Below are positions 1 through 4,404 of a DNA stretch of 11,120 nt, one piece after another. Position 1 is the stretch's first letter. Each line of letters opens with the position of its first letter. The position numbers and the translations under genes were made by a program. The notes under the pieces were generated by a model, which worked only from the letters and a program-made list of their open reading frames with translations, made no database searches and was not told the DNA's origin. Origin of the DNA: Denitromonas sp. (GTDB taxonomy: Bacteria > Pseudomonadota > Gammaproteobacteria > Burkholderiales > Rhodocyclaceae); assembly GCF_034676725.1 (NCBI RefSeq), contig NZ_JAUCBR010000009.1, positions 1 through 11,120 on the forward strand. Direction: 5' to 3'.

Positions 1-85
1 CCCGGATGGTCGGCTGCTGACCCTCGCCTGCCAGCGCATCAGCGACGGCGGCGACCTGCTCAAACGTGATGCCCTGACGTGCCAT
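1..85 (-). CDS. kfrA: KfrA-family DNA-binding protein, N-terminal fragment (runs off the left edge)
   Basis: Only the first 28 residues lie in the window. They begin MARQGITFEQVAAVADAL and continue to QQPTIR, which is the characteristic start of the KfrA N-terminal DNA-binding domain (GI..QV..AADAL...G..PTIR). KfrA proteins of IncP-type plasmids are autorepressors with a winged-helix or helix-turn-helix N-terminus and a long alpha-helical coiled-coil tail; they help stable inheritance. The tail is outside the window, so its length and integrity cannot be judged. The ATG at 83-85 is preceded by AAGGAG about ten bases upstream, which supports this start. Directly upstream is a promoter overlapped by repeated GTATC/GATAC elements, as expected for autoregulation. 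Assignment rests on the N-terminal signature alone. Confidence 0.8.
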   Translation of the reverse strand, partial: MARQGITFEQVAAVADALAGEGQQPTIR

Positions 86-100
86 GATCGTTGCTCCTTT

Positions 101-164
101 CGTACCGTATCGTTGTAAATCGTATCAATACAGATATGATACACAATACAGATACGATATGCAA
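101..164 (-). promoter_or_regulatory. kfrA promoter embedded in an operator-like repeat cluster
   Basis: On the minus strand a -35 TTGCAT (159-164) and a -10 TATCAT (136-141) are separated by exactly 17 bp, placing the start of transcription near 129. The promoter is covered by repeats. A 16-bp direct repeat beginning CAATACAGATA lies at 126-141 and 144-159 (15 of 16 identical, 18-bp pitch). ATCGTATC (119-126) is matched by its inverse GATACGAT (151-158). Further CGTATC copies lie at 106-111 and 121-126. KfrA family members repress their own gene from operators like this, so autorepression is the natural reading. That KfrA binds these particular repeats is inference. Confidence 0.7.
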
Positions 165-451
165 GCGGTTTTCGTAACGTACCGCTGCCCGGTCGGCTGC
201 TCGTTTTGGGTGAAACACCGTGTCCGGGAGGTGCTGACGCCTCGCCTTCGGCTCGTTGTCGGCCAGCCGTCGAACGAAAAGCGGAGCTTTCCGCCCGCCG
301 CCCGGCTCCACTTGGGCAAAGCGGCCAGAAACGGGCCTACAGCGCGTTTTGAGAGGGTAAGCAAGGGGGCAGGCAGGGCCACGTCGAGAAAACGCCGCCA
401 CGGGCCGCCTGTGAGGTCGTCCGCCGTCCGGGTTTTCGAGTGGAGAGGGGG

Positions 452-522
452 TCAAGCGAACCGTGGAATAAATGGGGGGTAGCCCGTAGGGGGGCACCGT
501 TTATGCCGCGAAAGTCGCTTGA
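452..522. repeat. Long imperfect inverted repeat / hairpin in the gene-free region
   Basis: The gap from 86 to 652 contains no reading frame that looks like a gene on either strand, but it is highly structured. TCAAGCGA (452-459) pairs perfectly with TCGCTTGA (515-522). After a small internal loop, CGTGGAATAAATGG (462-475) pairs with CCGTTTATGCCGCG (497-510) through twelve Watson-Crick or wobble pairs on one side of a single mismatch plus further pairs. The loop (476-496) is G-rich, with two G6 runs at 474-479 and 489-494. There is no U-tract on either strand, so it is not a simple terminator. Role unknown; a structured RNA, a single-strand priming site or a cruciform protein-binding site are possible. 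Confidence 0.55.
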
Positions 523-552
523 TGCCCTCGGAACGGCTCACGCTCCCCGAGT

Positions 553-628
553 GGGGCAGGGGTTTAGGCCGTAGGCCGTCCCCCTGCTCCCGAGGATCAA
601 ACGCGACCGTTTGGCCCCCGGCAGGGCC
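553..628. repeat. Cluster of three consecutive hairpins
   Basis: Three stem-loops follow each other. (1) 553-590: GGGGCAGGGG pairs over ten positions (one G-U) with the CCCCTGCTCC arm ending at 590, and its loop holds a further GGCC/GGCC pair. (2) 598-613: CAAACG, spacer CGAC, CGTTTG. (3) 613-628: GGCCC pairs with GGGCC. None is followed by a T-run. Together with the hairpin at 452-522 they make the stretch downstream of the primase-like fragment strongly foldable. Function unknown. Confidence 0.5.
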
Positions 629-652
629 GCCGGAGGCATCTTGCAAACACGA

Positions 653-955
653 TCAAGGCGACAGCCGTTTGACCGCATCTACGAATGACAATCTGAACAG
701 GTGCATGGTCAGGTCGATGGCACCGCCGCCGCCCTGCTCTTTCCGCGTGTCGTACCACTTCGGCCCGGTCGCCAGTAGCTCAACACCGCCGCCACCAATG
801 GACACATTCAGCCGCACCGTGGCCTTGTCCTTCACCGGCACAAAGTCAGGATCACGCTTCCAGTACAGGCCCAGCCGGTCTAGCGTTTCCTGCACCGTCA
901 TTGCCCGCAACGAATCCAGCAGCGCGGGCGGAAAGGATCGACGGGCGCGGCTCAT
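653..955 (-). CDS. Stand-alone N-terminal domain of a DUF3991/Toprim primase-like protein (probably truncated)
   Basis: The product is 100 aa from the ATG at 955; a GTG at 964 is in frame but lacks a ribosome site, whereas GGGTGG precedes the ATG. Visible motifs are a start of the type MSRARRSFPPALLDSLRAM, then LGLYWKRDPDFVPVKD near residues 30-45, and near the C-terminus GGGGAIDLTMHL followed by SFVDAVKRL. From memory of the family, this is the CHC2-like first domain that precedes the Toprim domain in DUF3991 proteins, which are primase-like proteins common on plasmids and integrative elements and usually several hundred residues long. Here a TGA follows directly after KRLSP. I found no Toprim sequence in any frame downstream to position 86. 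It may be a remnant, or a small protein that acts with Rep encoded just upstream. Confidence 0.65.
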   Translation of the reverse strand: MSRARRSFPPALLDSLRAMTVQETLDRLGLYWKRDPDFVPVKDKATVRLNVSIGGGGVELLATGPKWYDTRKEQGGGGAIDLTMHLFRLSFVDAVKRLSP

Positions 956-1172
956 GACAGCCACCCGGCGAACTGGACGAGGGGGCCGCCCTGCGGGCGG
1001 CTCTCCGCGCCGTTCCGGCGCTGCGCGGCCCGTGGATAACTTGCAAGCAAGTTACCCACCGTCCTTGCCGGGCTACTCGCTTTATAAATAAAGCTTGGGC
1101 TACTCAAAGACAGGCGCTTCGCGCCGGGCGTAGGCTTCGCCATTAGTAATACGCACGGACTTGTGCCAACCC
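956..1172. other. Origin-like segment (candidate oriV) downstream of rep
   Basis: This 217-bp gap combines several origin-type elements. A DnaA-like box TTATCCACG reads on the minus strand at 1031-1039 (8 of 9 to TTATNCACA). It lies inside a near-perfect palindrome: TAACTTGC (1037-1044), AA, GCAAGTTA (1047-1054), flanked by GTGG and CCAC. An AT-rich palindrome GCTTTAT, AA, ATAAAGC lies at 1079-1094 and is bracketed by a 9-bp direct repeat GGGCTACTC at 1070-1078 and 1097-1105. A GC-rich hairpin (GCCGCCC, TGC, GGGCGGC) lies at 985-1001. A DnaA box, an AT-rich stretch and repeats beside a rep gene suggest oriV, but no experimental or homology support is available here. Confidence 0.5.
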
Positions 1173-1215
1173 TCATTTCCCCGCCTCCGCCTGTAATACG
1201 CACGGACTTGTGCCA
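1146..1215. repeat. Pair of perfect 23-bp direct repeats spanning the rep stop codon
   Basis: The same 23 bases, beginning GTAATACGCACGGACTTG, occur at 1146-1168 and 1193-1215, start to start 47 bp. The right copy lies inside the last codons of rep, where it encodes the GTSPCVL part of the C-terminus; the left copy is just beyond the rep stop codon at 1173. A perfect repeat with different flanks next to the candidate origin looks like an iteron pair or another protein-binding site. A local duplication of the rep 3' end is an alternative. Confidence 0.75.
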
Positions 1216-2516
1216 TCGGCAGGCGCGGCTGGTTTCCCTGCCCGATACCAACTGCGGCGGCTCATGCCCAAGGCTTCCCACGGCTTCTGACGGGTCGCGG
1301 AATTGGCCTCATAGGTCGCACGATCGACAGCCCCAGCGGCACGCCTGCGGGCCTTCTCGCGCTCGCTGTGGCGCTCTGCGGCCATGTCCCGGCTGATAAG
1401 CGTGCGCAGCTTGCGCTGCTCGTCGTCGGTTATGTGGAACAGGGAAATCAACGTGTCATTCTTCGGGGTGTAGAGCGGCGAAAGCTGTTTGCCGCCGAAC
1501 TCCACTTTTTCCCCGGCTTCGTGGGCCTTGGCTTTGCCGTACAGCGTCATCAGCTCGGCGCTGCGGTAGTTCCACCGGGGGTCAAGCTCACGCGCCAGCG
1601 CGGCGGCCTCGTGGTACATCTGGCCGCTGTGCGTCGCGCCTGACAGCAGCAGGAAGTTCAGCCGCCAAAACAGGTGCTGCATCCGCTCGCCTTCGGCCAC
1701 GCCGCCGCGCAGCGCGGCCAGCGTGCGCAAGTCCTCCAGTCGATCCCACGCCAGTTGCCGCCCGTTGAGGCTGCGCAGGTTGCCGGTTTGGCCGCCCGGC
1801 AGCAGCTTGAACTGGCGACGGTCGGCGCGGGCCTTGCGGTCGGCCTCGATGTCCCAGCGGGCCACCGGCAGCAGCGCCTCGGCCAGATACTCGAAGTTGT
1901 ACCGGATCGGCTCGCCGTCCGGGCCTTGCTCAACGTGAATGACGCGGCAAACCTCGCCGCTCTTGCTGTTCACCGTATTGACCAGCCGCAGCACGCGGGA
2001 GGCGTCTTTGGCCGCTGGATCAGCGCCCAGCCCGGCCAGACGGTCGATCAGGTAACGCTGGCAGGCATTCCAGCGCGGCAGCGCCTGACGCGGCAAGGTG
2101 CCATCCAGCAGCCACTTTGCTTGCACGCCCCGGCCAGAGAAAACGAGGATCGACGGCGGCGGCACGCCTTCGTCGTAGCAGCGGAACATGACAGCGGCGG
2201 CCAGTTGCTCGGGGCTGCGCCCCTGCGCCCACGGCTCGCGGTAGGTGTCCAAGTCAGCGAACAGCAGCCCGATACGGGCCAGATTGACGACACGGCGGTT
2301 TGGCTTGATGAACTCGGCCTGAGACAGCCAGGTATCCCGGCTGTGGTCGAGCATGGAGAGCACCACGGGCATTTGTGATAGCCGGTAACTGTCCTGCCGT
2401 TTGCCGCTGCCCTCGCCCGTCGCCATGAGCAACGAGAAAAAGCCCTGCCGGGCTGTGTCGTGATAGCAACCCGCCTCATCGGCTGGGCTGAAAAGTCGTA
2501 GCTGTGCCTGTCCCAT
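1173..2516 (-). CDS. repA: Plasmid replication initiator, primase-like (archaeo-eukaryotic primase fold suspected)
   Basis: This 447-aa protein is the replication initiator of the window. An acidic metal-binding type motif sits in LLFADLDTY (about residues 84-92). It is followed by LVFSGRGVQAKWLL (124-137) and DASRVLRLVNTVNSKSG (171-187). The spacing and character of these motifs match the DxD, sGxG-type and RxLRLxxTxN elements of plasmid primase-polymerase Rep proteins; that identification is from memory. The C-terminus is basic and includes a possible helix-turn-helix (WEALGMSRRSWYRAGKPA). The start at 2516 is preceded by AAGAGGG only a few bases away, and that ribosome site lies in a hairpin, consistent with tight translational control. 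The last codons carry one copy of a 23-bp repeat. It lies downstream of the partition genes, and a predicted antisense RNA crosses its leader. Confidence 0.82.
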   Translation of the reverse strand: MGQAQLRLFSPADEAGCYHDTARQGFFSLLMATGEGSGKRQDSYRLSQMPVVLSMLDHSRDTWLSQAEFIKPNRRVVNLARIGLLFADLDTYREPWAQGRSPEQLAAAVMFRCYDEGVPPPSILVFSGRGVQAKWLLDGTLPRQALPRWNACQRYLIDRLAGLGADPAAKDASRVLRLVNTVNSKSGEVCRVIHVEQGPDGEPIRYNFEYLAEALLPVARWDIEADRKARADRRQFKLLPGGQTGNLRSLNGRQLAWDRLEDLRTLAALRGGVAEGERMQHLFWRLNFLLLSGATHSGQMYHEAAALARELDPRWNYRSAELMTLYGKAKAHEAGEKVEFGGKQLSPLYTPKNDTLISLFHITDDEQRKLRTLISRDMAAERHSEREKARRRAAGAVDRATYEANSATRQKPWEALGMSRRSWYRAGKPAAPADGTSPCVLQAEAGK

Positions 2517-2519
2517 AAC

Positions 2520-2545
2520 CCTCTTTCCGCTTGTGCGGCAAGAGG
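2520..2545 (-). promoter_or_regulatory. Hairpin hiding the rep Shine-Dalgarno sequence
   Basis: In the rep mRNA, CCTCTT (complement of 2540-2545) and CCGC (2535-2538) pair with GCGG (2527-2530) and AAGAGG (2520-2525), leaving a four-base loop and single unpaired bases between the two stem parts. AAGAGG is the only plausible ribosome site for the rep ATG at 2516, so the folded leader should be translationally closed. An upstream segment reading GGCAAGAGGT (2642-2651) can instead pair with ACCTCTTGCC (2537-2546), which would free the ribosome site. The structure was found by eye, without energy calculation. Confidence 0.65.
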
Positions 2546-2559
2546 TAGGGCGCTACAAT
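2531..2559 (+). promoter_or_regulatory. Promoter for an antisense transcript over the rep leader
   Basis: On the plus strand TTGTGC (2531-2536) and TACAAT (2554-2559) are spaced exactly 17 bp, a good sigma-70 arrangement. Transcription would start near 2566 and run away from rep, opposite to every gene in the window. The -35 element overlaps the loop of the rep ribosome-site hairpin. Confidence 0.65.
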
Positions 2560-2596
2560 GCAGACCATAGTGTGTGTGTCTGGTCGCGGTCTGCAT
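2558..2596. repeat. 9-bp perfect inverted repeat in the rep leader
   Basis: ATGCAGACC (2558-2566) is matched by its exact inverse GGTCTGCAT (2588-2596) with a 21-base interval containing a TG/CA repeat. In the rep mRNA it would form a stem-loop with a CA-rich loop between the antisense target and the ribosome-site hairpin. A shorter alternative stem (GACCA 2563-2567 with TGGTC 2581-2585) exists inside it. Confidence 0.6.
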
Positions 2597-2683
2597 CGGT
2601 CACGCCTTCGGGTTCCAAACAGTGCCACCTGCTAGGTTCCCACCTCTTGCCAAGCCCCGCTGCCACGCGGGGCTTTGCTTTTT
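2566..2683 (+). ncRNA. Predicted antisense RNA (about 118 nt) controlling rep translation
   Basis: The interval is bounded by a plus-strand promoter ending at 2559 and a plus-strand intrinsic terminator at 2652-2683, and it contains no reading frame worth calling. It is fully complementary to the rep mRNA leader, including GGCAAGAGGT (2642-2651), the stretch able to open the rep ribosome-site hairpin. Pairing of this RNA with the leader would mask that opener and keep rep closed. This is the general logic of antisense copy-number control known for IncB, IncI-alpha and IncL/M plasmids. The promoter, terminator and complementarity are seen directly; the RNA itself and its effect are inferred. 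Confidence 0.6.
2652..2683 (+). terminator. Intrinsic terminator of the antisense transcript
   Basis: AAGCCCCGC (2652-2660), a six-base loop and GCGGGGCTT (2667-2675) form a perfect 9-bp stem, followed by TGCTTTTT on the plus strand. In the minus direction, the direction of all genes here, the hairpin is followed by TGGCAAG with no T-run, so it should end plus-strand transcripts only. This implies a plus-strand RNA. The T-run touches the stop codon of the 128-aa gene. Confidence 0.8.
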
Positions 2684-3069
2684 CATCCATCTGAACTCCG
2701 CTCCTTCGCTTCCAAAGTTCGCGGAATCCAGCCTTTTGCATTCGCCGTCCAGTGCAGCACGCCATGCTGCCGCAGCACTGCCGCCGCGCCATCGAAAGAG
2801 CGAAAAAACCGGATGCCTCCCCGGTACTGGCCGAGAATGCGCCGCTCGTTGCCAACGTGCAGCACGATCACCAGCCCGCGCTCTGTGTTCTCGATGACAG
2901 CGCCCTTGATCTCATGCGGTGCGTTCTTCGCAAACGCCTTGAAATGAGAGGGCGGCAGTACCTCCAGACTCAACGGTTCCATTTCAACCATCGCTTTATA
3001 CCCCACTCGCCGTATTTCATCAACATTATTAAATTTCGCCAAGTCAAAAATGTATGGACTAGAGTCCAT
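2683..3069 (-). CDS. Third gene of the partition operon, 128 aa (ParC-like, tentative)
   Basis: A 128-aa soluble protein with no signal peptide or membrane segment. It begins MDSSPYIFDLAKFNNVDEI and contains PPSHFKAFAKNAPHEIKGAV around residues 40-60, then a hydrophobic LVIVLHVGNERRILGQY. It follows the ParA and ribbon-helix-helix genes at a short distance (33 bp). A small third gene in this position is called ParC or partition-associated protein in some broad-host-range plasmids. I think this is one, but the family has no motif I can verify. GGACGGG about eight bases before the ATG may be the ribosome site. A perfect palindrome (ATGGACT, AG, AGTCCAT at 3054-3069) covers the start codon. The stop codon at 2683 abuts the antisense terminator, so it is the last gene before the rep control region. 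Confidence 0.65.
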   Translation of the reverse strand: MDSSPYIFDLAKFNNVDEIRRVGYKAMVEMEPLSLEVLPPSHFKAFAKNAPHEIKGAVIENTERGLVIVLHVGNERRILGQYRGGIRFFRSFDGAAAVLRQHGVLHWTANAKGWIPRTLEAKERSSDG

Positions 3070-3093
3070 GCTTTTGACCCGTCCAGCCGGTTA

Positions 3094-3111
3094 AGTGATT
3101 ACTCAATCACT
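3094..3111. repeat. Palindrome over the 3' end of the ribbon-helix-helix gene
   Basis: AGTGATT (3094-3100), ACTC, AATCACT (3105-3111) is a perfect 7-bp inverted repeat spanning the stop codon of the ribbon-helix-helix gene. It contains the CTCAA element seen in the box array upstream of parA. It may be an additional binding site or a weak mRNA hairpin between the second and third partition genes. Confidence 0.45.
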
Positions 3112-3324
3112 CTTTTCATCAATTGAGCGCACCAGTTCGCGCAGAATGTCCGTGATGCTGCGCCCGGTCTTGGCGGCGTAAATCTTCAGCTTCGTATGCT
3201 CGGCCCGGTCGAGGTCGAAATTCACCCGGACGGTGGCGGCCTTGTCGGCAAGGTCGGACAAGGTAGGGCCACCCCTCGCGGCGCTCGGGCGGCCTGCTTT
3301 CATGCCAAGTTTCCCGCTACTCAT
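3103..3324 (-). CDS. ParG-like ribbon-helix-helix centromere-binding protein
   Basis: The protein has 73 aa from the ATG at 3324; an in-frame GTG at 3330 is only three bases from AAGGAG, while the ATG is at a normal distance, so I chose the ATG. It has a flexible basic N-terminus (GKLGMKAGRPSAARGG) and then VRVNFDLDRAEHTKLKIYA and GRSITDILRELV. This matches the beta-strand and two helices of the ribbon-helix-helix fold and closely resembles the ParG pattern VNFD...H...K......G.SITD....LV. ParG proteins bind repeated boxes at the centromere and operator, repress the operon, and use the N-terminal tail to stimulate the partner ATPase. It lies directly downstream of the ParA gene, and CTCAA boxes occur around it. 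Confidence 0.85.
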   Translation of the reverse strand: MSSGKLGMKAGRPSAARGGPTLSDLADKAATVRVNFDLDRAEHTKLKIYAAKTGRSITDILRELVRSIDEKSD

Positions 3325-3345
3325 TTTCACCTACTCCTTAATTAC

Positions 3346-3984
3346 TCAAATGGTGCCATTGAGGAAACGGCGCACTTCCTCAGCCAGCGCCCGGATTTCC
3401 TCGGCGGCCTCGCTCGTCGGCTCTTGGTCAATGGCCGTGGTGCCGCTGGCCGCGCTGCTCGGGTAGATGACGCGCTGCGTGATGCGCGTTTGCAGGATCG
3501 GCAGGCCGTACCCGGCCAGCGCCTCGGAGACTTCCGCGCCAATCTTGGTGCCCTTGATCGCACGGGACACCACGAAAGCCGCTTTCAGCTTGCCGTCGGT
3601 AAGCTCGATGCGCTGCTTGACCAAATCCACGAGGTCAGAGGTTGCCCAAATGTCGTAGGGCGACGGCTGCACCGGGATCAGCACGCAATCGGCGGCCTTC
3701 ATTGCCGACACGGCCAGATCGTGAGCCTGCGGCGCTCCGTCGATCACAACAAAGTCTTTCCGTGCCACGCTCTTTAGATCGCGCTCGATGGTGGGCCGGT
3801 CGATGCCAACCACGGGCACGGGTTGATCCTCGCGGACGGCGGCCCAATCGCGGGCGCTGCCCTGCGGGTCGGAATCAACCAGCAACACGTCTGCGCCGTC
3901 GAGTTGCAGGGCGCGGGCAAGGTGGGTGGCGATGGTGGTTTTACCCGCCCCGCCCTTCTGGTTCAGTACAGCGATGACTTGCAT
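3346..3984 (-). CDS. parA: ParA-family (ParF-type) plasmid partition ATPase
   Basis: This 212-aa protein starts at the ATG at 3984, five bases after AAGGAG; an upstream in-frame GTG at 3990 is too close to that site. The deviant Walker A motif KGGAGKTT is at residues 10-17, the A' motif DSDPQGSA at 37-44 and Walker B VVIDGAP at 79-84. It lacks the N-terminal helix-turn-helix extension of larger type Ia ParA proteins, so it is the small type Ib or ParF class, in which the centromere-binding partner does the regulation. It is first in an operon with a ParG-like partner and a third gene. It moves plasmid copies apart on the nucleoid using ATP-dependent binding or assembly. An extended -10 promoter and repeated TTGAG boxes lie just upstream. 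Confidence 0.93.
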   Translation of the reverse strand: MQVIAVLNQKGGAGKTTIATHLARALQLDGADVLLVDSDPQGSARDWAAVREDQPVPVVGIDRPTIERDLKSVARKDFVVIDGAPQAHDLAVSAMKAADCVLIPVQPSPYDIWATSDLVDLVKQRIELTDGKLKAAFVVSRAIKGTKIGAEVSEALAGYGLPILQTRITQRVIYPSSAASGTTAIDQEPTSEAAEEIRALAEEVRRFLNGTI

Positions 3985-3993
3985 ATGCACTCC

Positions 3994-4086
3994 TTGAGCT
4001 ATTGAGCGTTTGAGGAAAAAAGGAATTACTCAAGTGCAGTATAGCATATTGAGGATTTGAGTAAATGCACCTTTTGAGGATTTGAA
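3994..4086. promoter_or_regulatory. TTGAG box array: partition operator and candidate centromere
   Basis: TTGAG occurs at 3994, 4002 and 4010 (exact 8-bp pitch), inverted as CTCAA at 4029-4033, then at 4049 and 4057 (8 bp), and at 4074 with TTGAA at 4082 (8 bp). This gives eight boxes in 93 bp. ParG of plasmid TP228 binds arrays of ACTC tetramers (GAGT on the other strand) with short AT-rich spacers, so this array beside a ParG-like gene is very probably both operator and centromere. Further isolated CTCAA/TTGAG copies lie at 3102-3106, 3123-3127, 3346-3350 and 3359-3363. Confidence 0.75.
4038..4065 (-). promoter_or_regulatory. Promoter of the partition operon (extended -10)
   Basis: The minus strand reads TTTACT (4060-4065), a 16-bp spacer and TATACT (4038-4043), with TG one base before the -10 as in extended -10 promoters. 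Transcription would start near 4031, inside the box array. TTGAG boxes at 4049 and 4057 lie in the spacer and over the -35, so repression by the ribbon-helix-helix protein is expected. Confidence 0.6.
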
Positions 4087-4091
4087 GCCAT

Positions 4092-4116
4092 GAAAAACCC
4101 CGCACGCGGCGGGGTT
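4092..4116 (-). terminator. Intrinsic terminator of the resolvase/restriction operon
   Basis: On the minus strand AACCCCGC, a five-base loop and GCGGGGTT (4096-4103 with 4109-4116) make an 8-bp stem that runs straight into TTTTT. It lies about 20 bp after the 82-aa gene and before the parA promoter, so it insulates the partition operon from the restriction operon upstream. Confidence 0.8.
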
Positions 4117-4138
4117 CGGTGGCAGGGCAGGGGAGGGC

Positions 4139-4387
4139 TTAGGCGGTCTGGTGGAGCTCGTCGGCCACCTGTCGGCACATGGCCCGCATGTCGAGCGTGC
4201 CCGCTGCGATGGCCTCAAGGGTCGCATCATCCAGCGCCTGCACGATGCTGGTAGCCCGGCGCTCAAGCTCCTGCCGGGCGATGCGCTGCCAGTCTTGCAC
4301 GTCCATCAGGGACGCCAGCGCGGCCTCGTTGGCGCGTCCGTAGCCGCGCAGCACCTCTTTTGCTGTCTCGGTGGTGGTTGTGGTCAT
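4139..4387 (-). CDS. Unknown 82-aa protein, last gene of the restriction operon
   Basis: It starts at the ATG at 4387, seven bases after a perfect AGGAGG; longer in-frame extensions would overlap the endonuclease gene and have no such site. The protein begins MTTTTTETAKEVLRGYG, is mostly alpha-helical in character and mildly acidic, and ends ADELHQTA. I see no helix-turn-helix, so it does not look like a restriction controller (C) protein, and it has no membrane segment. It starts only 17 bp after the endonuclease stop codon and is followed by the operon terminator, so it is co-expressed with the restriction system. The strong ribosome site suggests it is made in good amounts. Function not recognised; a regulator, anti-restriction or accessory role cannot be told apart. 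Confidence 0.7.
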   Translation of the reverse strand: MTTTTTETAKEVLRGYGRANEAALASLMDVQDWQRIARQELERRATSIVQALDDATLEAIAAGTLDMRAMCRQVADELHQTA

Positions 4388-4404
4388 GGTCGGGCCTCCT
4401 GTGC

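Noticed and set aside
84..482. Plus-strand open frame of 132 codons and a minus-strand frame of 145 codons over the same stretch
   Set aside because: Arginine- and proline-rich low-information translations, without ribosome sites or family resemblance. They cross the kfrA promoter and the long hairpin.
445..494. G-quadruplex in the G-runs at 447-451, 474-479 and 489-494
   Set aside because: Only three clear runs with long spacing; the same bases are better explained as the loop and flank of the 452-522 hairpin.
519..1091. Plus-strand open frame of 190 codons
   Set aside because: It is antisense to the primase-like fragment and the origin-like region. The composition is typical of a GC-rich shadow frame.
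1146..1215. CRISPR array
   Set aside because: Only two copies of the 23-bp repeat with a single 24-bp interval, one copy inside the rep coding sequence, and no cas genes.
3054..3069. Operator palindrome ATGGACT/AGTCCAT at the start of the 128-aa gene as a separate regulatory feature
   Set aside because: It is entirely coding, single, and unlike the TTGAG boxes; it may be chance. It is mentioned in that gene entry only.
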